Shown here: piece after piece, positions 55,901 to 59,682 of the stretch
Layout: every line of letters starts with the position of its first letter
How positions within the stretch are numbered: the stretch's first letter is position 1
NCBI GenBank assembly: GCA_033964015.1
Contig: CM066922.1
Location: forward strand, 21,376,507-21,440,506
Length of the DNA stretch: 64,000 nt
Reading direction: 5' to 3'
DNA from: Scolanthus callimorphus
Lineage: Eukaryota; Cnidaria; Anthozoa; Actiniaria; Edwardsiidae
Translations under genes and position numbers: made by a program
Notes under the pieces: model-generated
Database searches by the model: none
What the model saw: only the letters and a program-made list of their open reading frames with translations
Told to the model about the DNA's origin: nothing

Positions 55901-55992
55901 ATAGTAAGCTTGTAGCCTTCAGCCCAGGTGTTACAATATAGGAGTATTGTCAAAACGAGGGCAATATTGCAGGCTGCAGAAACCATGGTCAC
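19620..55992 (-). CDS. NT5E: ecto-5'-nucleotidase (CD73/NT5E family), seven exons, two frame lesions
   Basis: Exons: 55992-55639, 54384-54173, 51205-50997, 50121-49859, 48682-48478, 21029-20875 and 20019-19620. All introns are GT-AG and all phases agree. The family removes phosphate from extracellular nucleoside monophosphates such as AMP. The product has a signal peptide, the metallophosphatase metal ligands (HTNDFHSR, SAGDV, GNHDFDDG, ALGHADM, GGHSHTF), the C-terminal nucleotide-binding domain (GGGSGYSVF, VEGRIKF), and a hydrophobic tail suited to GPI attachment. The spliced length is 1798 bases, two short of about 600 codons: exons 6 and 7 each lack one base. Intron 5 (about 27.4 kb) contains the tRNA array and the Penelope composite. 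Either a recent pseudogene or base errors in the sequence. Confidence 0.85.
20150..20440. repeat. dispersed repeat copy A (NT5E intron 6)
   Basis: About 290 bases closely matching 48007-48297 in the same orientation, starting ATCAAAAATACCCTGATCAA and including GAACTTCCAGGCATTT and CCAGGCCTGATCTATTTTGA. No ends or coding content define it. Confidence 0.7.
20875..21029 (-). pseudogene. NT5E: NT5E exon 6, one-base deletion
   Basis: After TTTGCAG the exon encodes GYVTYGQVFNSLPYGN. The frame then slips by one base at about 20978 and continues VDILEMRGSDLKAVIEQSMA in the next frame, ending ATGTCAG/GTGAGT. The length of 155 is one short of the 156 required by the flanking phases. Both splice sites are good, so the exon is real but carries a lesion. 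Confidence 0.8.
21102..21245. repeat. 21 bp minisatellite, about 5-6 units
   Basis: The unit is CCCCTGGATTCCAGATTCCA plus T, repeated head to tail. Because 21 is divisible by three, the frames across it read a repeated GFQIPSP; this is not a gene. It lies about 75 bases upstream of the NT5E exon 6 acceptor. Confidence 0.85.
21451..21532. repeat. 39 bp perfect hairpin
   Basis: Left arm 21451-21489 starting AACTAACGTATGCCAACCAG is exactly complementary to 21494-21532, with a four-base loop. Part of the same sequence (GTCATATATAAATCATCTTC side) flanks it only on the left. Confidence 0.8.
21747..21828 (+). tRNA. tRNA-Ser(AGA)
   Basis: 82 bases. Acceptor GTTGCGG/CCGCAAC (here TCCGCAAC with the same pairing), anticodon loop CTAGAAA, long variable arm TGGGTTCTTCCCGCG, T arm with GGTTCGAATCC (B box), and A box TGGCCGAGTGG. 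A T run (pol III stop) follows at 21833. Confidence 0.93.
21878..21949 (-). tRNA. tRNA-Glu(TTC)
   Basis: 72 bases. Acceptor TCCCATA/TATGGGA, D arm GGTCTAGCGGTTAGGATT, anticodon stem-loop CCTGGTTTTCACCCAGG and T arm CGGGTTCAACTCCCG. A run of T follows on the - strand. Confidence 0.93.
22083..22164 (+). tRNA. tRNA-Ser(TGA)
   Basis: 82 bases, same body as its neighbours; anticodon loop CTTGAAA; T run follows. The unit containing it is interrupted about 110 bases downstream by a LINE. Confidence 0.93.
22275..23083 (+). pseudogene. LINE reverse transcriptase, C-terminal 269 residues
   Basis: Reads DIDSWMIHNKLKLNRDKTEL, a motif downstream of the catalytic YxDD. It continues through FITSRLDNTNSLLYGLPK, LQNVQNSAARLITRTK, LHWLPVSQRIIFKILLLTYK and APSLWNTLPESIR, all typical of CR1-group LINEs. 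The catalytic part is missing by 5' truncation, and the frame is otherwise open to its stop. Confidence 0.85.
22275..23263 (+). mobile_element. 5'-truncated CR1/L2-like LINE inside a tRNA unit
   Basis: A short duplication AGGAT (22270-22274 and 23264-23268) brackets an insertion. It encodes the end of a reverse transcriptase and has a 3' UTR with GCGCTATTGAGC and TAGCGCTATATAAATG, followed by an (ATT)n tail. The undisturbed unit (for example near 51675, AAAGAAAGGATAATAATCC) shows the empty site, so the boundaries are exact to a few bases. Confidence 0.85.
23515..23625. repeat. fragment of the TATTCACACTAGAGA MITE family
   Basis: Contains GACGAGTTTTCCGTCTCTAG and GTGTGAATACGGCTATT, matching the right end of the MITE at 13053-13275. 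Confidence 0.6.
23795..23866 (-). tRNA. tRNA-Glu(TTC), slightly diverged
   Basis: Same body, but the 3' acceptor strand has TATGGAA in place of TATGGGA (one mismatch), and the T stem has a G-U pair. It may be decaying. Confidence 0.8.
23907..24981. repeat. about 1075 bp unit, first copy of a tandem dimer
   Basis: Starts ACTAGCTGATGCCCGTGAAA and ends ATTAATATATAG. Almost identical to 24982-26058. It contains a related pair of about 150 bp segments (24358-24500 and 24790-24935). The CCGTGAA/TTCACGG hairpin sits at the start. No protein recognised. Confidence 0.8.
24982..26058. repeat. about 1077 bp unit, second copy of the tandem dimer
   Basis: Head-to-tail with the first copy and differing mainly by small indels. 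Where the dimer is absent (30437-30462) the flanks join as ATGTAAATAGGGTAAATCG, so the dimer is an insertion without an evident target duplication. Confidence 0.8.
26059..26449. repeat. poly-C module, copy 1
   Basis: About 380 bp upstream of a tRNA-Ser, containing GGGTAAATCGCGCTTC, CTTTTGTCTCTCGGGGTAA and a 32-base C run at 26249-26280. Shared with 28690-29060 and 30451-30808. Polyproline or polyglycine frames across it are artefacts. Confidence 0.75.
26450..26531 (+). tRNA. tRNA-Ser(CGA)
   Basis: 82 bases, anticodon loop CTCGAAA. The variable arm has GGGAGCTTCCC rather than GGGATCTTCCC. T run follows. Confidence 0.93.
26802..26873 (-). tRNA. tRNA-Glu(TTC)
   Basis: 72 bases, intact, T loop TTCGACT; T run downstream on the - strand. 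Confidence 0.93.
27111..27156 (+). pseudogene. tRNA-Ser fragment (3' third)
   Basis: Only CAATGGGATCTTCCCACGCA and the T arm and acceptor 3' strand remain. The 5' half was lost at AGTTAACAATGGG, where the unit flank joins directly. Confidence 0.8.
27419..27469 (-). pseudogene. tRNA-Glu with internal deletion
   Basis: Lacks 21 bases covering the T arm and part of the anticodon stem; acceptor and D arm remain. Confidence 0.85.
27607..27688 (+). tRNA. tRNA-Ser(TGA)
   Basis: 82 bases, intact cloverleaf, anticodon loop CTTGAAA, TTTTTT terminator. Confidence 0.93.
27992..28063 (-). tRNA. tRNA-Glu(TTC)
   Basis: 72 bases, intact, T loop TTCAACT. Confidence 0.93.
28198..28255 (+). pseudogene. tRNA-Ser fragment (5' two thirds) fused to a tRNA-like remnant
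   Basis: The Ser(CGA) body runs to the variable arm (CTTCCCGCG) and then joins GGGTTTTGATCCCACG, part of the unrelated tRNA-like sequence on the other strand. It lacks the T arm, so it is not functional. Confidence 0.8.
28353..28434 (+). tRNA. tRNA-Ser(CGA)
   Basis: 82 bases, intact, anticodon loop CTCGAAA; lies just downstream of a truncated copy. Confidence 0.93.
28578..28649 (-). tRNA. tRNA-Glu(TTC)
   Basis: 72 bases, intact. The usual T-rich downstream flank is shortened (AAACGCAAC follows). Confidence 0.92.
28690..29060. repeat. poly-C module, copy 2
   Basis: Second copy, with a C run at about 28879-28911. Confidence 0.75.
29061..29142 (+). tRNA. tRNA-Ser(TGA)
   Basis: 82 bases; CCTA instead of CCTG gives one mismatch in the T stem, so function may be reduced. 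Confidence 0.88.
29320..29392 (-). tRNA. tRNA-like sequence, class I body, doubtful
   Basis: Folds as a cloverleaf: acceptor near GTCTCTG (here GCCTCTG) against TAGAGAC, D arm GCTCAGTGGTAGAGC, anticodon stem TCTGA/ACAGA with one mismatch and loop CTAGAGT, T stem GTGGG/CCCAT with loop ATCAAAA. The anticodon would be AGA (Ser), but a Ser tRNA should have a long variable arm and this has none. The T loop also lacks the usual TTC. It is most likely a tRNA-derived remnant. A second, truncated copy lies at 28256-28318. Deleted versions are at 27047-27090 and 30037-30080. Confidence 0.45.
29425..29506 (+). tRNA. tRNA-Ser(TGA)
   Basis: 82 bases; 3' acceptor strand CTGCAAC leaves a G-U pair. Otherwise intact. 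Confidence 0.9.
29778..29849 (-). tRNA. tRNA-Glu(TTC)
   Basis: 72 bases, intact; T run downstream on the - strand. Confidence 0.93.
30115..30196 (+). tRNA. tRNA-Ser(CGA)
   Basis: 82 bases, intact, variable arm GGGAGCTTCCC as in the copy at 26450. Confidence 0.93.
30340..30411 (-). tRNA. tRNA-Glu(TTC)
   Basis: 72 bases, intact; short downstream flank as in the copy at 28578, so the two units are close relatives. Confidence 0.92.
30451..30808. repeat. poly-C module, copy 3
   Basis: Third copy, with a shorter C run at about 30643-30658. All three end directly at a tRNA-Ser 5' flank with CAAGACGTTGCGG or similar. Confidence 0.75.
30809..30890 (+). tRNA. tRNA-Ser(CGA)
   Basis: 82 bases, intact; last Ser copy before the Penelope composite. 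Confidence 0.93.
31140..31210 (-). tRNA. tRNA-Glu(TTC), one base deleted
   Basis: 71 bases: GGTTAGATTCC instead of GGTTAGGATTCC at the D-stem/anticodon-stem junction. Possibly non-functional. Last Glu copy before the Penelope composite. Confidence 0.8.
31322..31624 (-). repeat. P1 3' pseudo-LTR with terminal palindrome
   Basis: Starts (- strand) eight bases after the ORF2 stop with the 36-44 base perfect palindrome centred on AGCGCT (31581-31624). It continues through a hammerhead-like motif to CACCGTTAAAAAATT. Confidence 0.8.
31389..31431 (-). ncRNA. hammerhead-ribozyme-like motif, P1 3' pLTR
   Basis: On the - strand: stem I ATTCC/GGAAT (5 bp), core CTGAAGA plus one extra A, stem II GTCTC-CATTA-GAGAC, GAAA, then CGCGTC with the predicted cut after GTC. 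Stem III is only ACGCGT, a palindrome, so a full stem III would form between two molecules or units. Minimal-stem-III hammerheads are known from Penelope-like elements. The extra A after the CTGANGA box departs from the consensus, so activity is uncertain. Confidence 0.65.
31632..32010 (-). pseudogene. P1 ORF2: C-terminal part
   Basis: Continues after X1 into the domain ending LPLFREV(K/Q)YSNRAGWL, FKSTFNCSHANIKRII and LPDLDCIVSY to LCK and a stop. It aligns with P2 43447-43863. A GIY-YIG nuclease would be expected here in many Penelope-like elements, but its motifs are not visible. Confidence 0.8.
32011..34503. mobile_element. TIR element X, copy 1 (2493 bp), TSD AGGT
   Basis: Ends are CACAAGGAATTCGAGC and its reverse complement (right end GCTTGAATTCCTTGTG, one mismatch). 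AGGT is duplicated at 32007-32010 and 34504-34507. Removing it restores the aligned P1 reverse transcriptase sequence. The interior has about four tandem units of 380-414 bp (starts near 32844, 33258, 33646, 34023). No transposase was recognised, so it may be non-autonomous. The superfamily is unclear; a 4 bp duplication with a CAC start would allow Chapaev- or Sola-like. Confidence 0.8.
34504..35854 (-). pseudogene. P1 ORF2: Penelope-type reverse transcriptase, 5' part
   Basis: Starts MAKRPLFDLLPRNSEFHNF. The frame slips at about 35665, then reads GTDKNLGPALV, SPAKFYIIPKIHKNPMVGRP, VTADVISLYPN (motif A Asp), FGIAMGTPFAVTAANAFMYY (motif B), YKRFIDDIFLIW (motif C Asp-Asp) and DDSSISFLDLFLYKD. 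It ends at the X1 insertion inside FQKPLNKYL. The RT motifs are those of Penelope-like elements, which are related to telomerase RT. Confidence 0.88.
35890..36702 (-). pseudogene. P1 ORF1, main part (coiled-coil, basic C terminus)
   Basis: About 265 residues after the X2 insertion. The charged helical region (AFKDILKKKVHAKIEAEKAL, then a second long heptad-rich stretch) includes the conserved KWRSSFPLKDEKS and FKLTEESIRE(I)VKAEV blocks, and is followed by a Ser/Arg/Lys-rich tail. Shared with P2 ORF1, so it is a real family protein, probably an RNA-binding or assembly factor (inference). It stops 33 bases before the ORF2 ATG. Confidence 0.8.
36703..40146. mobile_element. TIR element X, copy 2, TSD TAGC, carrying element Y
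   Basis: Near-identical to X copy 1 (32011-33173 matches 36703-37869; 33174-34503 matches 38825-40146). TAGC is duplicated (36699-36702 and 40148-40151, with one extra A at the right). It is inserted in P1 ORF1 in the same orientation as copy 1. Confidence 0.8.
37870..38824. mobile_element. element Y (955 bp) in X copy 2, no target duplication
   Basis: Terminal repeats CATTACCAGCAAT (13 bp perfect, extending to about 20 with GAGAC). The empty site in X copy 1 reads GATCTCTGAATGATT and the filled site GATCTCT-Y-GAATGATT, so no base is duplicated. It contains an 83-codon + strand frame (38357-38608, with GSILRGRHLGFEYGQYRELY) of unknown origin. Confidence 0.75.
40147..40253 (-). pseudogene. 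P1 ORF1, first 35 codons
   Basis: ATG at 40253 opens MEDQRRSEAKEPKTKLSLST and runs to the X2 insertion. It aligns with the start of P2 ORF1 (MGDQAGRSTIKAQSKTLSLS). Confidence 0.8.
40290..40583 (-). repeat. P1 5' pseudo-LTR
   Basis: Same sequence as 31322-31624 with one fewer G in the palindrome. Its palindrome (40548-40583) is also the start of the P2 pLTR. Confidence 0.8.
40352..40394 (-). ncRNA. hammerhead-ribozyme-like motif, P1 5' pLTR
   Basis: Same as the motif at 31389-31431, including stem I ATTCC/GGAAT and the extra A. Confidence 0.65.
40548..40850 (+). repeat. P2 5' pseudo-LTR
   Basis: Begins with the shared palindrome, carries a hammerhead-like motif at 40728-40771, ends TCTTCGTTAAAAAATT. 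ORF1 starts 14 bases later. Confidence 0.8.
40728..40771 (+). ncRNA. hammerhead-ribozyme-like motif, P2 5' pLTR
   Basis: Stem I ATTCC/GGAAA (4 pairs), core CTGATGA plus an extra A, stem II GTCTC-CCTAA-GAGAC, GAAA, CGCGTC. Loop II differs from P1 while the stems are conserved. Confidence 0.65.
40864..41861 (+). pseudogene. P2 ORF1 with one frameshift
   Basis: ATG at 40864 is followed by a charged coiled-coil protein. The frame slips near 41155 (LEEKA-type region) and resumes to the stop at 41861. The conserved blocks KWRSSFPLKDEKS and FKLTEESIRDIVKAEV match P1, as does the basic Ser/Arg tail. ORF2 begins 30 bases after the stop, the same spacing as in P1, suggesting reinitiation or a spliced or cleaved message (inference). 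Confidence 0.8.
41891..43863 (+). pseudogene. P2 ORF2: Penelope-type reverse transcriptase, interrupted
   Basis: MAKRPLYDLLPRNSEFHNF to LCK. RT motifs are VTADVISLY (motif A), then a 227 bp insertion at 42778-43004, then FGIAMGTPFAVTAANAFMYY (B) and YKRFIDDIFLIW (C). A one-base loss near 43408 shifts the frame before FQKPLNKYLYIPFESFHP. The C-terminal domain (FWKRLRLRGYPLRFLLPLFR, then TFNCSHANIKRIIERHLPD) is complete here and shows no GIY-YIG. Confidence 0.85.
42778..43004 (+). mobile_element. 227 bp SINE-like insertion in P2 RT, TSD TTTAT
   Basis: TTTAT flanks both sides (42773-42777 and 43005-43009). The 3' end is a (TTAAAG)n tail, as in SINEs or RTE-mobilised sequences. No convincing A and B boxes were found, so its origin is open. 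It separates RT motif A from motif B. Confidence 0.7.
43870..44165 (+). repeat. P2 3' pseudo-LTR
   Basis: Begins seven bases after the ORF2 stop with the palindrome (43874-43909) and looks identical to the 5' copy. It ends in TTAAAAAATAAAAAATTAAA before the tRNA-unit flank. Confidence 0.8.
44055..44098 (+). ncRNA. hammerhead-ribozyme-like motif, P2 3' pLTR
   Basis: Identical to the 40728 motif. If both were active, cleavage would release the P2 interior as a unit-length RNA. Confidence 0.65.
44239..44320 (+). tRNA. tRNA-Ser(CGA)
   Basis: 82 bases, intact; first Ser copy after the Penelope composite, in the unit whose upstream flank the composite entered. Confidence 0.93.
44590..44661 (-). 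tRNA. tRNA-Glu(TTC)
   Basis: 72 bases, intact; first Glu copy after the composite. Confidence 0.93.
44879..45103. mobile_element. Mutator-like MITE, 9 bp TSD TCCCACGAC
   Basis: The right end is the reverse complement of CATTCTCGTACCCAGAGCTC and the left end reads CATTACCTTACCCAGAGCTC. TCCCACGAC is repeated at 44870-44878 and 45104-45112. It splits a tRNA-like remnant in the array flank. A 9 bp duplication fits Mutator-like elements. Confidence 0.8.
45166..45247 (+). tRNA. tRNA-Ser(CGA)
   Basis: 82 bases; the T stem has TCTG, a G-U pair. The 5' flank has an extra GTT (CAGTTGTTGCGG). Confidence 0.9.
45535..45636. repeat. fragment of the TATTCACACTAGAGA MITE family
   Basis: Same sequence as 23515-23625, in a homologous position of another array unit, so it was duplicated with the unit. 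Confidence 0.6.
45834..45905 (-). tRNA. tRNA-Glu(TTC)
   Basis: 72 bases, intact. Confidence 0.93.
46042..46122 (+). tRNA. tRNA-Ser(TGA), one base short
   Basis: 81 bases; one base is lost in the variable arm (GGGATTTCCC). The other arms are intact, so it could still fold. Confidence 0.85.
46387..46445 (-). pseudogene. tRNA-Glu fragment lacking its 5' part
   Basis: T arm and anticodon arm are present, but the D arm and 5' acceptor strand are replaced by a short duplication of AGGAATCC. Confidence 0.85.
46542..46623 (+). tRNA. tRNA-Ser(AGA)
   Basis: 82 bases, anticodon loop CTAGAAA. The 3' flank differs from the other units (CGATTGTTAACCTTTTT), so this marks the right end of the array. Confidence 0.92.
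46624..47571. other. non-coding, right of the tRNA array
   Basis: A GTTTTCG-rich segment (46680-46830) and AT-rich DNA; no gene or RNA seen. Confidence 0.5.
47572..47643 (+). tRNA. tRNA-Glu(TTC), opposite strand
   Basis: 72 bases, intact, and the only Glu copy on the + strand. Its flanks do not resemble the array units, so it may be an independent locus. Confidence 0.93.
48007..48297. repeat. dispersed repeat copy B (NT5E intron 5)
   Basis: Second copy of the repeat at 20150-20440, near the other end of intron 5. Differences are scattered substitutions. Confidence 0.7.
48478..48682 (-). CDS. NT5E: NT5E exon 5: start of the nucleotide-binding domain
   Basis: Encodes EKVGRTLVRLNFDRPECWLQ then ECNLGNLVTDAMVLHYANQ and IGLQNCGSIAASIDVKPD; donor GATG/GTAAGT, phase 1. 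Compared from memory with human CD73, the two phosphate-contacting arginines (R354 between the paired cysteines, R395 after the NGGGI motif) align with Trp and Ala here, while the Asn of that motif is kept. Confidence 0.85.
49028..49101. repeat. hairpin with GACTGGGGGTATG stem
   Basis: GACTGGGGGTATG/CATACCCCCAGTC around a three-base loop, with weaker pairing outward to GAAAATTTACAGA. Lies in NT5E intron 4. Confidence 0.7.
49553..49780. repeat. about 67 bp tandem repeat, four units, NT5E intron 4
   Basis: Units begin CTAGATCTAGTGGAGTAGAT and contain GGAGACTCCTGTTGATGGGC. They end about 80 bases from the exon 4 donor. Confidence 0.8.
49859..50121 (-). CDS. NT5E: NT5E exon 4: end of the metallophosphatase domain
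   Basis: Starts after TTCTTCAG and encodes NPPSNEVPAGPYPMVIE, IPVVHAYKFGKYLGRLDVEF and a linker ending DNLAG. The donor is GGG/GTGAGA, phase 0, 263 bases. Confidence 0.85.
50281..50521. mobile_element. MITE with CATACCTGCCAAC ends, TSD GTAAAG, NT5E intron 3
   Basis: 13 bp terminal repeats and a six-base flank duplication GTAAAG. The interior is rich in CTCCCGG(T) motifs and a G run. Confidence 0.7.
50997..51205 (-). CDS. NT5E: NT5E exon 3: two metal-binding histidines
   Basis: After TTTTCTAG the exon encodes SDPGPGPNVTFLPEVEAV, ALGHADMLVDKEVARVV and VGGHSHTFLYTG, the last two histidine blocks of the metal site. It ends ACAG/GTATCA, phase 1, 209 bases. The sequence on its downstream flank matches a repeat also present at 19.4 kb. 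Confidence 0.88.
51481..51562 (+). tRNA. tRNA-Ser(CGA), in NT5E intron 2
   Basis: 82 bases, intact, TTTTTT terminator. Its 3' flank matches the array units for about 290 bases, so a unit was copied here from intron 5. Confidence 0.93.
52118..52189 (-). tRNA. tRNA-Glu(TTC), in NT5E intron 2
   Basis: 72 bases; one D-arm change (GCGGCTAGG). Lies 556 bases from the intronic tRNA-Ser, in the same divergent layout as the array. Confidence 0.9.
53254..53454. mobile_element. MITE with 9 bp TSD CATTTACTC, NT5E intron 2
   Basis: GC-rich inverted ends (CCGGGGGGGGGGACTC against GAGTCCCCCCCTCCCCGGG) flanked by CATTTACTC on both sides. The motif AAAAGGTAC recurs inside. The 9 bp duplication suggests Mutator-like origin. 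Confidence 0.75.
54173..54384 (-). CDS. NT5E: NT5E exon 2: catalytic Asn-His
   Basis: The acceptor CCCCAG/ACT gives TLGNHDFDDG, the family Asn-His catalytic pair. The exon runs through IGLVGYVLKETP and ends at CCAGT/GTAAGT in phase 2, 212 bases. Confidence 0.88.
54558..54703. mobile_element. small foldback MITE, NT5E intron 1
   Basis: ACACTTAATGACTGC against GCAATCATTAAGTGT, then GAGGGAAACAGC against GCTGTTTCCC, and an inner pair around CTCGATGTTTCCC. The whole element can fold. Confidence 0.65.
54920..55075 (-). pseudogene. LINE reverse transcriptase fragment
   Basis: The - strand reads YAYQLYHNSLPTYLSNDLER then LQKGAMGIITKY, matching the conserved C-terminal RT region of CR1-like LINEs. 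A short remnant next to an oppositely oriented one. Confidence 0.6.
55122..55475 (+). pseudogene. LINE ORF2 C-terminal fragment with Cys/His motif
   Basis: Reads KLRLSAHRLPVEVGRY then CSFCNLNEIGDETHYLMYC, the zinc-knuckle-like C terminus of a LINE ORF2. The preceding RT is missing. Lies in NT5E intron 1. Confidence 0.7.
55639..55992 (-). CDS. NT5E: NT5E exon 1: signal peptide and first metal ligands
   Basis: 118 codons, phase 0 at the donor ATG/GTAAGT. A signal peptide (MTMVSAACNIALVLTILLYC) precedes YKLTIIHTNDFHSRFEQI, with Asp and His metal ligands, then VVLLSAGDVMTGTLWYNEY, with another metal-binding Asp. The first-exon ATG is well placed directly before the signal peptide. Confidence 0.88.
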
Positions 55993-56170
55993 TCCGCTAG
56001 CGTGTGGGTTGATAATGCCTGGTGTCTTGTGTCAAACATGTCACGTCACACACCCCTGGTGTGTCATATGATAAAATGAAAACATGTCACGACCCAAAAA
56101 GGTCGAAACAGCTGTCCATGGTTGCTTATGTACTTTCGGTTTGGACTCTACCATGCCACTGTCCTGTTAA

Positions 56171-56406
56171 GGGGCCGACCATTTAACTTTTGAGGGGGAG
56201 GGGGGGGGGGGGTGGGCTTTTTTGAAAAAAAATATCTTGCACGGCCCGAAGGGCCGAAAAAAATTTCCTGCACAGCAAAATGGTGACTAAAACCCTTCTT
56301 TTTTATTGGAAAAAAAATTCTCACCGCTTAACTGAGGTAGAAAAAAAAATCTTGCACTGACAAAAAAGCCCACCCCCCCCCCCTCAAAAGTTAAATGGTC
56401 GGCCCC
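56171..56406. mobile_element. PIF/Harbinger-like MITE, TSD TAA
   Basis: Ends GGGGCCGACCATTTAACTTT and its reverse complement; TAA on both sides (56168-56170, 56407-56409). Poly-G and poly-C tracts sit inside the arms. It lies about 180 bases upstream of the NT5E start codon and so may touch its promoter. Confidence 0.78.
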
Positions 56407-56409
56407 TAA

Positions 56410-57553
56410 GATTGTTTGCGTAGTATCAGCCTTTCTACCTCATGTTATTCTTCACAGCAGGAGCGTGTTAAACCACGGGCGGTAGGGCAATAGACTAATT
56501 GATTAATCACATAATAATGGACAGTTTTTCCAGTGGAATTCGAAATGTCCGAGAAGAAACAAACACAAACTCAATTTTAATGAATTCTACAGTTTTTCTT
56601 GATGAAAATATCAAACAATATACTATGAGAACTAAAAATGAAAAGTAAGTTCTCTGTAATCGGTGCCTTTTTCCCCGGTGCGAGTGAACATGTTGACAAG
56701 TGTGCGGGCTGGTATTTTATTTAGCCATTTTACAAATCCCAAAAATAAAAATCGTACAGATCAATTAAGGCAGAAATAGAGACATGCAAAACAGAGACAT
56801 GAGAGTTCAATTCAGGGCAAGTACCCGTCTCACGCCCATAATACATTGCTTTGTTTTGTTCACATGATTCATTACCATCAGAAACTCTGACTTGATGGAA
56901 AGGAATTCTACTATTACGAGTTTTCTTTAAACCTGACTCACTTTTTGTCGAGTGTGTGATTTGAAAATATTGGTGAAACGGTGCATTATGGGAAGGGTGA
57001 GACAGTTCCTTTAAAGGGTGATTTTAAACTGAGTCTCATCATGATCATATCATCTTTATTTCAACACGGTTAAAAACAGCAGGCGTTTACAATTATTACA
57101 ATTAAGTCTGTTATCCCTTAGGGGAAATCCCCCTTACTCGTTCTTGGAAGGTCTGTTGTAACTATTTTCCCTCATATCTCGAACCCATGAGTGAAAAGGA
57201 AAGTATACTAGAAGTTTCTAACAGAAAGTGAAGTGCTCGCGGCAATAGAGAATGTGCCTCCTCTGTAGAAATCATCAAAAGAGCAATATCCAAGGCAAAT
57301 GATTTCTTTGTCATCTTGTTTTATACCGATTTGTCATGATGTCCATATATGACCACTGGTAGCTAAAAAATATGATCATCTTTTGCTCAAAATTTATAAA
57401 TTTTATCACTCAAAGATCTCCAAATGGCATAATATTGTCTATGTATTAATGAGGTGACTAAATAGGAGATAAACATTCACTGGGTGTGCTAAAAAACAAC
57501 AGTAATCTGCCAGAAATTCAGACCAAAAATGGAGATGCAACAAATTGCAAAAA
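56410..57553. other. NT5E upstream flank, non-coding
   Basis: AT-rich, with no gene or RNA recognised. Confidence 0.5.
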
Positions 57554-57629
57554 TGTGTGGTTCCAAAAAATATCAATACCCCCTCCACGGAAGGGTGTTG
57601 AAAAGTGCCCCCCCCCCCCCCTCTGGAAT

Positions 57630-57804
57630 TGTAGATGGTTCTCTACTACTTGTATGAAGGAAGGACTAGCTTTTAACTAAACGGTTTATTGTAAACTTGA
57701 GTTTTTCACAACATCACGACTCCTGAGACTCCAGTGAACTTATTTTGCTCTCTCGCACGCCTCTCGCACATGTTATGCACGTGATCAGTCACGTGCCCAC
57801 TACA
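57630..57804 (-). repeat. 3' LTR
   Basis: 175 bp, TG...CA; contains AACGGTTTATTG and a GTGATCAGTCACGTG near-palindrome. Confidence 0.88.
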
Positions 57805-57895
57805 GTCCATCCCTTCTTTAAAAAGGGCATTTCCTAACTGAACTAAACATAACTAAACGTATAAGTGTCCTGTCTCCACCCCTTCTTAAAGGGTG

Positions 57896-58690
57896 CTAAG
57901 CACTTAACGAAGCAAACATGTCCTCATTGAGTTTGATCTGATAAGTTCCTCCAGTTGAGCCTCCTACGATTGACAAATAGGGGCATTTAGATGCCAGCCC
58001 TTTGAGTCTGCCGCACCGACTCAGTATTTCCTGTGCCTCTGGTATTTTGGAATACACAAACTTACAAGCTTCAGAAGCATAAGACATACAGTTAGGGCGG
58101 TCCACAAGATATTGTCCAAAGGTGTATGCCACTTTAGCTACATCTGAATCTACAGTTTTGTTAGAGTTAGTTGTAGTTGCATTTGACCCCATGGCCTTCT
58201 GGGTAGGTTCTCTCTCTGGAATGGGTAGGTCAATGTCCTCACGTAAATCCTGATCCAATGAATCAGGAACAAGTACAAGTTTTTCAATATTTACAGTTTG
58301 TAGCACTGCACCTGTAAACTTGTGTCTGAGGCTTAACAAATCTTGTCTTCCATGCACGTGTCCCTGTACAACATATGGACCATTAAACTTGCGAATAAAC
58401 CTTGATGCTGAGCCTTTAGCCTGAGAACTAGGAGGCGGTCTGCGAACAAAAACAAGCTTTCCATCTGCAATGTCTGTGTCCTTAGAAAGTTTATCATAGT
58501 ACTCCCTTTGAGTTCTCTTCATGTCTGCCTTAATGTTGTTAAAGTGCTTGTGAGCTTCATACATGCGCAATACAAGCTGTGCTGCATAATCATTTAGAGA
58601 AAGTTTTTCTGGTGGTAAGTCCAGTGCAATTGTCTCCGGTGAAGGTGCAATGCGACCAAAGACCAAGTAAAAAGGACTAATAGAACCAGT
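57896..58690 (-). pseudogene. LTR element: integrase C-terminal region
   Basis: Begins just inside SPFYLVFGRIAPSPET, a motif found near the end of retroelement integrases. It continues through YAAQLVLRMYEAHKHF, REYYDKLSKDTDIADG and FIRKFNGPYVVQG (an SH3-like C-terminal block) to a stop at 57896. The catalytic core upstream has been deleted at about 58690. Confidence 0.75.
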
Positions 58691-59682
58691 TCCAGTAAGT
58701 CACTGAAAGGTGATAAAATAGAAGAGTCCAGTCCATTGGCTTCCATTTCCTTGTTCTGAATGTCAATTTGCCATACCTTAGGTGCACAAAATCCAAATTC
58801 ACTAGCATTTGCGAAACGAGTAGAGTCAGTGTTCCGATTTTCTGAGTTCTGTTGTGTGTCTGCCCATGCTAACCAACTGTCCGCAAGTTGACTAGCAGTG
58901 TCATTGGCAGCATCATTGAGTAGCTCGCTATCTTCGTGAGTCATAGCCCGAACATGGCCAAGGATAATGTTATCGTCAATAACAGCTCTGTTCTGCTTAC
59001 ACTCAACCACAAGAGTAGTAATGTATGAAGTATCCATATCCGGAACACTTTGTACAGATTGTTCCTCTGTATGATTATCCAGATCAACAAGTTGCACATT
59101 GGTTGGCGCATCTCCTTTCGGGTAAGCATGACTAGTAATAGTGTCCATACTGAATGGACCACTCATCACTGTAACTCCAGGCTGAATCACTGTGCCATCG
59201 ATCCACAAACCTGGTTGAAGGGCACCGTAAACAAGGAAAGCTGCTGACATCGTAATGCACACGTTGATAAAATTCAGCCCTCGATGAAGAGGCATCGGGC
59301 ATTGAAATGTTCCAGGCACTGGTGCAGCCGTGAGTAAACAAGTAACACCAGCGTGAGGCTTTGAAGTCGAGCCATGACTAGATGATACTCCCTGAGGTGC
59401 GTTTCCAGCAAATCCCCTGAGTGGGTTGTCCAAAGAACATGGGATAACAAACTGCATGCTAGGGTGTCGAAATGAGATTGATGGCGTATGGTGATCCACT
59501 AAGGCTTGAGTAGTGTGTAAGTGGTTCTCTCCGAATAGTACAGGCCAGACCAAACCAGGAACCACTAGCATAGTAAACAATGTTTCATTTCCATTGCTCC
59601 ATGTGATTGGGATGTCCATTTTCCCAATAGCTCTCATATTTGAATTTGGGTCGGCCACTGTGACTGGTATGGGCTGGTCTAG
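58594..59682 (-). pseudogene. LTR element: end of protease and spacer region
   Basis: After the MITE the frame reads PIPVTVADPNSNMRAIGKMD and LVVPGLVWPVLFGENHL, the C-terminal half of a retropepsin. A spacer of unknown role rich in Asp, Ser and Thr follows, and then the frame is lost at the internal deletion near 58690. RT is missing. Confidence 0.65.
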
